Shown here one piece after another: positions 44,557 to 51,996 of a stretch of 64,000 nucleotides of DNA; the first letter of the stretch is position 1, and each line of letters opens with the position of its first letter. The stretch comes from Exiguobacterium qingdaonense. Its GTDB lineage: Bacteria > Bacillota > Bacilli > Exiguobacteriales > Exiguobacteriaceae. The position numbers and the translations under genes were made by a program. Where the stretch lies: assembly GCF_018617855.1 (NCBI RefSeq), contig NZ_JACSKY010000009.1, forward strand, positions 1-64,000. The letters run 5' to 3'. The notes under the pieces are model-generated. The model worked only from the letters and a program-made list of their open reading frames with translations. It did no database searches and had not been told where the DNA came from.

Positions 44557-44588
44557 AGAAGGAGCGATTTCAAGCCCTTCTTTTTTCT
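44557..44588 (+). terminator. terminator of the small Fur-box gene
   Basis: Stem AGAAGG/CCTTCT with extended pairing and six Ts, starting at the stop codon. Confidence 0.65.
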
Positions 44589-44663
44589 TTGAGTTGACGC
44601 CCATCCCATCATTTCACGACAATTGTTTGATATGATGAGAAAAAACGTGTTGAGGTGACTTGA

Positions 44664-45326
44664 ATGTATACAATCTACTTAGTCGACGATGAAGTGAACT
44701 TAAATAAAATGCTCGTCACGTACCTAGAACAGGAAGGGTACAACGTGCGCTCGTTCGCAGACGGTACGGCTGCGCAAGAAGCGATTTCGGACCAACCGGA
44801 TTTATGGGTGCTCGATATCATGCTGCCGGACTTGGACGGGTTCCAGTTATTAAAACAAATCAAAGCCGTCAATGCGAACACGCCGACCATCTTCATCTCC
44901 GCGAGAGACGAGGATATCGACAAAATTATTGGACTCGAGATGGGATCGGATGACTACATCGCCAAACCGTTCCTTCCGAGAGAGCTCGTCATTCGTGTCA
45001 AGAAGTTGATCGACCGTGTCTATGGATCGAAATCGAACGAACATATTGAATACGGGGAGTATACGATATATCCGGACAAGCGTCTCATCAAGCATGGGGA
45101 TGAGGAAATCGATTTGACTTCCAAAGAGTTTGACTTGCTTCTATTGTTTTTAGAATATCCGGGTTCGGCACTGTCAAGGGAACAGATTTTAGAAGGGGTG
45201 TGGGGGACGGACTACTTCGGTTCAGATCGTGTCGTCGATGACTTGGTTCGCCGTGTACGGAAAAAATTACACCGCCTTGAGCTCGAAACGCTTTACGGAA
45301 TCGGCTATCGTCTCGTCAGACCATGA
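44664..45326 (+). CDS. cssR: CssR-type response regulator
   Basis: OmpR-family regulator of 220 residues: receiver (about 1-118; phospho-acceptor Asp51 in VLDIMLPD) and winged-helix output (about 125-220, DRVVDDLVRRVRKKL). Close resemblance to B. subtilis CssR, including YTIYLVDDE at the start and IFISARDEDID, suggests the secretion-stress system that induces HtrA-type proteases. It overlaps the kinase gene by 4 bp. No htrA is nearby. Confidence 0.78.
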   Translation: MYTIYLVDDEVNLNKMLVTYLEQEGYNVRSFADGTAAQEAISDQPDLWVLDIMLPDLDGFQLLKQIKAVNANTPTIFISARDEDIDKIIGLEMGSDDYIAKPFLPRELVIRVKKLIDRVYGSKSNEHIEYGEYTIYPDKRLIKHGDEEIDLTSKEFDLLLLFLEYPGSALSREQILEGVWGTDYFGSDRVVDDLVRRVRKKLHRLELETLYGIGYRLVRP

Positions 45327-46693
45327 TGAACTCACTCAAGCCAAAACGTCTCATGTGGAAAATTTGGGTGCTCATCCTGCTCATCATCGTGACGCTCGCT
45401 CTCATGATTTTAGTTACGATTCGCTCGTCCATCACCCAGTTCATCGATGAACAAGTATACGAGATGTTGCAAGACGTAGATTATTATTTGGGCAATACGA
45501 ACGAGTTGGAAAATTACCCACAAAACCCGATTGAATACGATCGACGTCAACAGGAGTCCCGTTCGGTCAATCAATTGATTTTTCTGCCGAACGGTCGAAT
45601 CATTTACGGGTCGGCGCCGCTAGAACTGACGAATCGTATGTATCAGGAAGCGCTCGACCAAAATGAACAAGTCAAACAGTATCAGACGACGATCGATGGG
45701 GAGGACGTCTATTACATCATTCGACAAAACGAATACGACGGAACGATCGTGTATCAAGCTTCCTACGCTTGGGATGCATATCGACGGGAGTTGGTGTCGA
45801 CATTATATTGGCGAATCTCGATCCTCATCGGTCTTATCAGTTTTCTATCGCTCATTCCGGCACTGTTGATGTCCCGCCAATTGACGAAACCGATTGTCGA
45901 GATGGAACGCGCGGTCGAAAAGATCTCGAATCGTCAGTGGGAAACGGCTCTTCCGTTAGACCGTCAAGATGAGCTCGGCCAGTTGGCCCACTCGATCGAC
46001 GCGATGCGGAAAGAACTGAAAGAGCAAGATTTGGCACAACAAGCGCTACTTCAAAACATATCGCACGATTTGAAAACGCCAATCATGGTCATTCGAGGAT
46101 ACGCCCAGTCAATCGGGGACGGCATTTATCCGACAGGGGATTTGAGAGGTTCTGCGGAAGTCATCGACGAAGAGGCATCCCGGCTCGAAAAGAAAGTCGT
46201 CGACTTGTTGTATGTCACAAAGCTCGAATATTTCAAGGGACAGGAAACCACATTCGAACCGATCAACCTCGACAAACTAATGGAACTTCTCGTAGCGCGC
46301 TTTAAGCTTAGAGGTCAGATCGAATGGGAACTGAATGGCGAGGGCGGCGAGATGCTTGGGGACGGGGAGCAAATCCGTGTCGCGTTTGAGAACGTGCTCG
46401 ATAACGCATTGCGCTATGCAGAGACACGAATCCAAATCGACATGCGCCGGGATGAATCCGGAGTAGAGATCATCATCTTCAATGACGGGCCGGCGGTCGA
46501 CGAAAGTTTAGATTTGTTCCATCAGTTCTCGCGTGGAAAACAAGGAAAGTTTGGACTTGGGTTGTTCATCGTCCAACGAATTGTGACACTTCACACAGGT
46601 GAGGTGTCCCTTCGAAATACAGGAGACGGAACAGCGGTGCGATTTTACTTTCCACGACTCAAACCGAACCATTCTTCAAAATCTAACACTTAA
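45323..46693 (+). CDS. cssS: CssS-type sensor histidine kinase
   Basis: Membrane kinase of 456 residues. Two helices (about 12-34 and 164-184) enclose an extracytoplasmic sensor of about 130 residues. HAMP (about 185-238), HisKA with His248 (NISHDLKTP) and an HATPase domain (about 340-450) follow. It is coupled to the cssR-like gene by ATGATG/TGA overlap. The sensor length fits CssS; the signal would be misfolded secreted protein if the analogy holds. Confidence 0.78.
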   Translation: MMNSLKPKRLMWKIWVLILLIIVTLALMILVTIRSSITQFIDEQVYEMLQDVDYYLGNTNELENYPQNPIEYDRRQQESRSVNQLIFLPNGRIIYGSAPLELTNRMYQEALDQNEQVKQYQTTIDGEDVYYIIRQNEYDGTIVYQASYAWDAYRRELVSTLYWRISILIGLISFLSLIPALLMSRQLTKPIVEMERAVEKISNRQWETALPLDRQDELGQLAHSIDAMRKELKEQDLAQQALLQNISHDLKTPIMVIRGYAQSIGDGIYPTGDLRGSAEVIDEEASRLEKKVVDLLYVTKLEYFKGQETTFEPINLDKLMELLVARFKLRGQIEWELNGEGGEMLGDGEQIRVAFENVLDNALRYAETRIQIDMRRDESGVEIIIFNDGPAVDESLDLFHQFSRGKQGKFGLGLFIVQRIVTLHTGEVSLRNTGDGTAVRFYFPRLKPNHSSKSNT

Positions 46694-46699
46694 TTTTCA

Positions 46700-46728
46700 A
46701 AACCAGCCAGAAAACGGCTGGTTTTTTC
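46700..46728 (+). terminator. terminator of the cssRS-like operon
   Basis: Stem AAACCAGCC/GGCTGGTTT with AGAAAAC loop and six Ts. Confidence 0.85.
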
Positions 46729-46751
46729 TTAGGAAATAACAAGAAGCCGAT

Positions 46752-46796
46752 TTGCGGTAGGAATGGAATCCTGGTATGAATGACATGTAAGTCATT
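46752..46796 (+). promoter_or_regulatory. comK promoter with inverted repeat
   Basis: TTGCGG (46752-46757), 17-bp spacer, TATGAA (46775-46780). AATGAC-N6-GTCATT (46779-46796) overlaps the start of transcription and may be an operator. No AAAA-N5-TTTT ComK box pair is evident. Confidence 0.5.
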
Positions 46797-46820
46797 ACAT
46801 ACGTTATGGAGGATGAAATG

Positions 46821-47291
46821 ATGAGTCGATTGACCAATGAAACGAGAGCTTTAATTCCTGTGTTTAACGAATATGGTGAGGCGGAGACTCTCGTATACCA
46901 ACCAGAGGGAATCGTGCGAATGAAAGGGTCGCCAATCCACCTCCTTGAACATGCATGTTTGTACTATGGGTCGAGCATACAAGGGCGGATCGAAGCGGCA
47001 CGTCATGTTCTTGGACCGCATCGTAAGACCCCCGTCGTCATGGATTGGCACGCGGACGCGGTCTTTTTTCCGACAATCGCCAAAGAAAGTCCTGATTGTG
47101 CATGGATCAATTTTCAACACGTCACGTCCATCAAAAAAGAAGGGAAACAGACGCTTATTCAATTTTTGACCGGCGAGTCAGTCAAGGTTCACGTTTCCGA
47201 CCATACCGTATCGAAGCAAAAACAACGGTCAATCGAGTTATCGTACGCTTTTCAAAAACGTTTTCATGACAGCACATTGCAACACGCATAA
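46821..47291 (+). CDS. comK: competence transcription factor ComK
   Basis: Master activator of DNA-uptake genes in Bacillales. The 156-residue protein shows the family pattern: CLYYGSSIQGR, then HKTP-like linker, VFFPT, CAWINFQHV. It lacks the extended C-terminus of B. subtilis ComK (192 residues). ATG at 46821 is 8 bp from GGAGG; ATG 46818 is also possible. Long hairpin between comK and the RND gene may end its transcript. Confidence 0.85.
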   Translation: MSRLTNETRALIPVFNEYGEAETLVYQPEGIVRMKGSPIHLLEHACLYYGSSIQGRIEAARHVLGPHRKTPVVMDWHADAVFFPTIAKESPDCAWINFQHVTSIKKEGKQTLIQFLTGESVKVHVSDHTVSKQKQRSIELSYAFQKRFHDSTLQHA

Positions 47292-47306
47292 AAATTGAAT
47301 TCAATG

Positions 47307-47377
47307 AAAAACCCCTCTATGATGAAGAAGAGATATCATATGTGTGTTTGCACATCTTCCGAAAGTGAGGGGTTTTT
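47307..47377 (+). promoter_or_regulatory. long hairpin hiding the RND ribosome site
   Basis: AAAAACCCCTC (47307-47317) pairs perfectly with GAGGGGTTTTT (47367-47377). The 3' arm contains the ribosome site GTGAGGGG of the RND gene and ends 2 bases before its ATG at 47379. The 49-nt interior can fold further (ATGTG/CACAT around 47339-47354; GAAG/CTTC). It can act as terminator of comK and as a block on RND translation. Confidence 0.6.
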
Positions 47378-47378
47378 A

Positions 47379-50300
47379 ATGTTTTTTGAAAAAATGATTG
47401 AACGGGGAAAGTTGGTCATCGTGTTTCTTCTCGTCGCAATTGTCGTGGGTGTGTTGACGTTCTTTCAGCTCCCAAAGCGAGAGATTCCAGAAACGGGAAT
47501 CAATATCGTGCTTGTTCAAACACCGTATCCTGGAGCAACGGCGGAAACGGTTGAACGAAATGTCACCGGCGTGTTAGAGGAAGAGTTGCGAAGTCTAGAA
47601 GGGGTAGAGAACGTCACGTCAATCTCGGCTTCAGAGTTTTCAAACATTACGGTCGAGTATGTCGATGGGACCGATCAAGCAGAGTTTCAAGCGAGCGTGC
47701 GGCAAGCTCTGTCTGACGCGACACCAAAACTACCAGAAAACGCACTCGCGCCAACAGTTAACGATTCTCTCGGTCAATTGCCGGTCGCATCGTACTTGTT
47801 GACGGCGGATGACCGGGCATCTTTTGAGGACGTGCGAGCAGACATCGAACAGTTAGAGTCGAACCTTCTGCGAACGGATGGCGTGACGGGAGTCACGATT
47901 AAAGGATTACCGGAGCAAGAGTATGTCGTAGCGCTCGACTCGGAAGAGCTCGGTGCCCGTCAGCTCGCCTTCCCTGATGTCTTAACGGCAATCAATGAAG
48001 AGTACAAGACGACACCGCTCGGTCGCAAATCAACCGATGAAGGGATTTATCAGTTAGCGATTGAAAACTTGACGAACGTGAACGATATGGAACAGGTGAT
48101 TGTCGGTTCGTTCAACGGGGAACCTGTCTTGTTAGCAGATGTCGGGACAGTCGAAGAGACGGCGAAGAGCGAAACGGACCTCGTCTCACTAGACGGAAAG
48201 CCGGCTGTCTCCATCACTGTGCCAATCGAGTCAGGATTGGATATTCCGACGATGCAAGACCGTGTCGATGACGTGGTAGAGGCCGAACTTGGAGATGTAG
48301 ACGGATTTGAGCTCGTTCCCTACTATGAGCAGGCGAAAGCGGTCGATGCCATCTTCTCCTCACTGACGCGTGAATTTATCATCGCGATGATTGCCGTTAT
48401 CGCGGTGACAACGATCGGTCTCACGTTCTCTGGTTCAATCATCGTCAGTTTGGCAATCCCATTATCATTTTTGATCGCCTTGATCCCGTTGCAGTTCACC
48501 GGGGTCGATTTGAACCAAATCTCAATCATCGGGGCGATCATCGCCTTGGGGATATTGGTCGATGATGCGATTGTCGTGAACGATAACATTTTAAGGAGAT
48601 ATCGAAACGGAGATTCTGCGATGGTCGGGGCAGTCCGTGGAACGAAAGAAGTATGGGGATCGATTGTCACGTCAACACTTGCGGTCGTCTTTGCTTTCCT
48701 CCCACTCACTTTGCTGTCTGGAGCGAACGGAAACTTTATCCGTGCCTTACCAACTGTCCTTGCGCTCTCTGTTTTGGCATCGATGGTGATCAGTTTGACA
48801 CTCGTTCCGATTGCGCAATATCGTCTGAACCGCAAAGAGGTAAAAGTGTCAAAACGTGAGCCGGGCTGGCTCGGCGGACCACTTAATCGTCTCAGTAACT
48901 ACTATGCCGATCGCCTCTTACCAATCGTCGCCAAACGGCCATGGACGTTTGGAATCGTCGGACTTGTCGTCACGACAGCATTGTATGGACTGATTTTGCT
49001 CACACCGTTCGAGTTCTTCCCAGCAGCGAACCGTCAGGAGGTCGTAACGAGTGTGACCTTCCCGGTACAAACGGATTTAGAGGAGACGGAATCTCGTCTT
49101 GAAGAAATCGAAGCAGAGTTTCAACGAGAAGAAGGTGTCATCGAAACGTCCATCTTCGCTGGCGGTGGACTACCAGGCCTCTTTACAGGGGGACTCGATC
49201 AATCCGGTGAAAACACGGGACAAATCATTGTCCGTGTCGACAACGAGTCGATTGATGCCATTGAGCTGATCGACCAATATACGAACGTGTTACGCGAGAA
49301 GTATCCCGATGCGGAAATCTTCCTGGATACGCAACAGCAAGGACCTCCTGCGTCGGCACCCGTCGAGTTCACGATGCGCAGTGAAACAATCGATCAACTC
49401 GTCGCTGCACGCGATCAAGTAAAAGCTGAACTCGAGGAGGTCGAGGGCGCGATCGTCCTTGACAACATCAAAGAACCATTCCAAACGCTCACTTACGAGT
49501 TGAATCGTGAAGAGATGGCAGAAGCCGGCGTCACGGCTAAAGCAATCAGTGATCAAATCCGACTCGTCACAGACGGAATCCCAATCGGAACGTTCGATGA
49601 CGGGGTGGAACAGCGTGACGTGAAAATCGTCATTGATGCGGAAGCGAACCGCCAGGCGCTCGCACTCGACGAGATCTCCGTACCGGTCGAAACCGAAGCC
49701 GGACCTCCGGTTGAACCGCTCAGCACGTTCGTGACGGAAACGACAACGGAACAAATTCAGCAGATCCCACGTGAGAACGGGGAACGGTCGGTCACGCTTC
49801 AGATTTATGCGAGCGAAGGTACGGATGAAGACGTATTTAAACAAGAGGTAGAACAGGTGTTAGAGGATGCGAAGTCTGGCCTCGAAGATGAAGGGATTAC
49901 GTTCGACCAAACCGGGGCGAGCGACACACAAAACGAGTTCTTCTTAGAGCTTGCGACATTGTTCGTCGTCGTCTTGTTCTTGATCTACTTGGTGATCGCA
50001 TTCCAGTTCAACTCACTCTCGCTACCATTACTCGTCTTGTTCACCATCTATCTCGCAATCGCGGGAGCGGTCGTTGGGTTGTTCGTGACACAGACGCCGT
50101 TCAGTTTCATGGCATCGATGGGGATGGTCTCACTTGCGGGGATCGTTGTACGAAACGCGGTCGTCTTGTTCGAGTTTATTGAACAACGGATTCGAGACGG
50201 ACTAGCGGTCACGACCGCTGTATATGAAGCAGGTCGTGCTCGGATTCGTCCGATTCTTTTGACGGCGCTCACCGCAGTCGTCGCCCTTTTACCTGTCGCA

Positions 50301-50453
50301 CTAGGTGACGATCCGCTCTTCAAACCGCTTGCGATTGGAATCGTGTCAGGGATTCTATTCTCGACTGTGTTAACCTTGGTGCTTGTCCCGGCGTATTACT
50401 TGATTTTGGCGAAACGTCGTCATAAGGACAAACCGTTTACTGACGAATCATAA
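47379..50453 (+). CDS. RND efflux transporter (SwrC-like)
   Basis: Hydrophobe/amphiphile efflux family pump of 1024 residues with the full repeat structure: one N-terminal helix, a large extracytoplasmic loop (about 40-330), six helices, a second loop (about 555-840) and five to six helices. GILVDDAIVV in the fourth-helix area carries the proton-relay aspartates. In B. subtilis the analogue SwrC exports surfactin. ATG at 47379 starts at the first helix; the longer frame is rejected because it runs through the hairpin. No adaptor protein is adjacent. Confidence 0.88.
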   Translation: MFFEKMIERGKLVIVFLLVAIVVGVLTFFQLPKREIPETGINIVLVQTPYPGATAETVERNVTGVLEEELRSLEGVENVTSISASEFSNITVEYVDGTDQAEFQASVRQALSDATPKLPENALAPTVNDSLGQLPVASYLLTADDRASFEDVRADIEQLESNLLRTDGVTGVTIKGLPEQEYVVALDSEELGARQLAFPDVLTAINEEYKTTPLGRKSTDEGIYQLAIENLTNVNDMEQVIVGSFNGEPVLLADVGTVEETAKSETDLVSLDGKPAVSITVPIESGLDIPTMQDRVDDVVEAELGDVDGFELVPYYEQAKAVDAIFSSLTREFIIAMIAVIAVTTIGLTFSGSIIVSLAIPLSFLIALIPLQFTGVDLNQISIIGAIIALGILVDDAIVVNDNILRRYRNGDSAMVGAVRGTKEVWGSIVTSTLAVVFAFLPLTLLSGANGNFIRALPTVLALSVLASMVISLTLVPIAQYRLNRKEVKVSKREPGWLGGPLNRLSNYYADRLLPIVAKRPWTFGIVGLVVTTALYGLILLTPFEFFPAANRQEVVTSVTFPVQTDLEETESRLEEIEAEFQREEGVIETSIFAGGGLPGLFTGGLDQSGENTGQIIVRVDNESIDAIELIDQYTNVLREKYPDAEIFLDTQQQGPPASAPVEFTMRSETIDQLVAARDQVKAELEEVEGAIVLDNIKEPFQTLTYELNREEMAEAGVTAKAISDQIRLVTDGIPIGTFDDGVEQRDVKIVIDAEANRQALALDEISVPVETEAGPPVEPLSTFVTETTTEQIQQIPRENGERSVTLQIYASEGTDEDVFKQEVEQVLEDAKSGLEDEGITFDQTGASDTQNEFFLELATLFVVVLFLIYLVIAFQFNSLSLPLLVLFTIYLAIAGAVVGLFVTQTPFSFMASMGMVSLAGIVVRNAVVLFEFIEQRIRDGLAVTTAVYEAGRARIRPILLTALTAVVALLPVALGDDPLFKPLAIGIVSGILFSTVLTLVLVPAYYLILAKRRHKDKPFTDES

Positions 50454-50458
50454 TGGAA

Positions 50459-50493
50459 GGTGTGGCGTCGATGATGACGTCACATCTTTTTTT
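50459..50493 (+). terminator. terminator of the RND gene
   Basis: Stem GGTGTGGCGTC/GACGTCACATC with T-run. Confidence 0.75.
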
Positions 50494-50576
50494 GAACCAT
50501 TCGTCACATGTTTTGTGCGATGTTGTATGGGTATAATTAGAAGAGAGGTTTTCAACAGTAGGGGAGGGAAATGAAG

Positions 50577-50987
50577 ATGAACGATTCATATACTTGGCTT
50601 AACCGCCGAAAAGTGCGACCCGCCTATAGCGTGACCGGGAGCCGCTCGTGGACGAGCGAGCGTGTCGTCCGACCGGACCGTGCACGAGGGAAAGTCGTGC
50701 GTGATGTGAAACGCGTACGCCGTCCGTATGTGGATGAATACGGCACTCGTCGCTGGACAACGGGCCGTGTGGTCGTCACGGATGCGTCTCGTAAAGCACG
50801 GGCGCATGGACACGGTGATACAGCCGTACAATTAGAGTTCTCGACACCAACGCCATACGAGCGTGTGAAAGAGATGATTCCGACGAAACGTGTGCTCGTC
50901 CCGGTCGTTGCTGGACTTGCGGTCGTCGGTGGAATCGCCGGTGTCGCCTATGCGCTTCGTAAAAAGAAACGAAATAAGAAGAACTAA
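50577..50987 (+). CDS. very basic duplicated protein with C-terminal membrane helix
   Basis: Not recognised. The 136-residue protein has two copies of a 35-residue arginine-rich unit: P15/P50, G21/G56, R23/R58, W25/W60, T26/T61, R29/R64, VV30-31/65-66 and D34/D69 coincide. A hydrophobic helix (about 106-127) and the tail RKKKRNKKN follow, so it could be tail-anchored with the basic part in the cytoplasm. No LPxTG motif precedes the helix. ATG at 50577 is 8 bp from GGGGAGGG; ATG 50571 is the alternative. A shared terminator follows. Confidence 0.7.
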   Translation: MNDSYTWLNRRKVRPAYSVTGSRSWTSERVVRPDRARGKVVRDVKRVRRPYVDEYGTRRWTTGRVVVTDASRKARAHGHGDTAVQLEFSTPTPYERVKEMIPTKRVLVPVVAGLAVVGGIAGVAYALRKKKRNKKN

Positions 50988-51017
50988 AAAAATCGCCGAA
51001 ATTTCGGCGATTTTTTT
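50986..51017. terminator. bidirectional terminator
   Basis: Stem AAAAATCGCCGAA with a perfect complement and T-run on both strands. It separates the basic and acidic proteins. Confidence 0.9.
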
Positions 51018-51402
51018 ACTTGAATCGTTCAGCGAGGATGCGCTCGAGTTCACGCTGTCCAAGCTCACGCATTTCTGTCTCATTCTCTTCATCATATGCA
51101 TCGTCCGTGAAGCGGCCGACAAATTCGACTTTGTCGTTCCCTAGTTCGCGGAACACTAAGTTTTTGCGATCGTTATAAAAGACGACACGGTATTCACGGC
51201 CGTTTTCGTGATCGTAATTGAAGACGCCTTTGATGTGATCCATATTTTTCTCTTCAGGCTGATCCTCATCATCGTCCTCTTCTTCTGCATCGGCTGCCTC
51301 GGCAGCTTCTTCAAGCGCGTCGGCGAGGACTACCGTTTCTTCTTTCTCTTCTGTTTCCTCTTCTTCAGATGAGACGACTTCTTTTTTTTCTTCTTCTGTC
51401 AT
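51016..51402 (-). CDS. acidic protein, unknown
   Basis: Not recognised. The 128-residue protein has an acidic, low-complexity N-terminal half (about 1-52, mostly E, D, A) and a compact C-terminal part (about 53-128; HIKGVFNYDHENGREYRVVFYN). It has no membrane segment and no cysteine. AAAGGAGGT precedes the ATG by about 8 bp. The terminator at 50986 also serves it. The next upstream gene on the strand is the truncated haemoglobin at 55 bp, so co-transcription is possible. Confidence 0.75.
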   Translation of the reverse strand: MTEEEKKEVVSSEEEETEEKEETVVLADALEEAAEAADAEEEDDDEDQPEEKNMDHIKGVFNYDHENGREYRVVFYNDRKNLVFRELGNDKVEFVGRFTDDAYDEENETEMRELGQRELERILAERFK

Positions 51403-51457
51403 GTGAAACGACCTCCTTTATTTACTTTCCTATCATACCCACTTTTTATAGTTGTGA

Positions 51458-51844
51458 CTACTCAAAATGATGCGAACAAACGCGTACGACATTCGAAGAC
51501 GACATAACCAACCGCTGAAACAGTTGACGTTTGATCGATTCCGGGGCGTCTACCGTCTTGAGCGCCTGCTCCATACATCCGAGCCAATGACCGGCGTGTG
51601 TCTCAGAAATCGGATGTTCATGATGGATCATCGCTAAATTCCCACCGCCACGACGTTCCGAATACAGCTTCGGACCACCGAGCAACTGTGTTAAAAATTC
51701 AAATTGATGCTGTTTGACCCGGTCTTGATCTTCCGGAAAGAGTGGAAGTAAAATTGGGTCGGCATAGACGAGGTCATAAAACGCGTCGACGAGTTGTTGC
51801 ACGCCGCGTTCGCCCCCAAACTGTTCATAAGCACTCACATTCAT
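51458..51844 (-). CDS. truncated haemoglobin (group II, YjbI-like)
   Basis: A 128-residue 2-on-2 globin. The pattern YEQFGGERGVQQLVDAFYDLV at the start, LLGGPKLYSERRG in the middle and the haem-ligand region MIHHEHPISETHAGHWL identify the TrHb family; the tryptophan in HWLGCM is typical of group II. Proposed roles are oxygen or nitric-oxide chemistry. In B. subtilis yjbI neighbours yjbH; here it does not. It is divergent from addB. Confidence 0.85.
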   Translation of the reverse strand: MNVSAYEQFGGERGVQQLVDAFYDLVYADPILLPLFPEDQDRVKQHQFEFLTQLLGGPKLYSERRGGGNLAMIHHEHPISETHAGHWLGCMEQALKTVDAPESIKRQLFQRLVMSSSNVVRVCSHHFE

Positions 51845-51996
51845 TCCCCCTCATACGTTCAGTCTAATCGATTTTGACGATAAATGGGAGCGATGCAGGC
51901 TGTAACTTTTTTAACTAAGGTAAAGGAGAGGTTTCCCTCTACAAATGAGTGGAGATGGTTCATAATGAAGAAAAAAGGGAAGGAGTGTTCGCTAAA

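Noticed and set aside
44591-44636. Promoter TTGACG/TATGAT ahead of the cssR-like gene
   Set aside because: The two hexamers are about 31 bp apart, far outside the normal spacing.
50870-50987. Sortase signal on the basic duplicated protein
   Set aside because: A hydrophobic helix and positive tail are present, but there is no LPxTG-like motif before the helix and no signal peptide at the N-terminus.
51949-51996. Longer addB start at 51949
   Set aside because: No suitable ribosome site precedes it, and the nucleotide-binding motif begins directly after the ATG at 51997 as in other AddB proteins.
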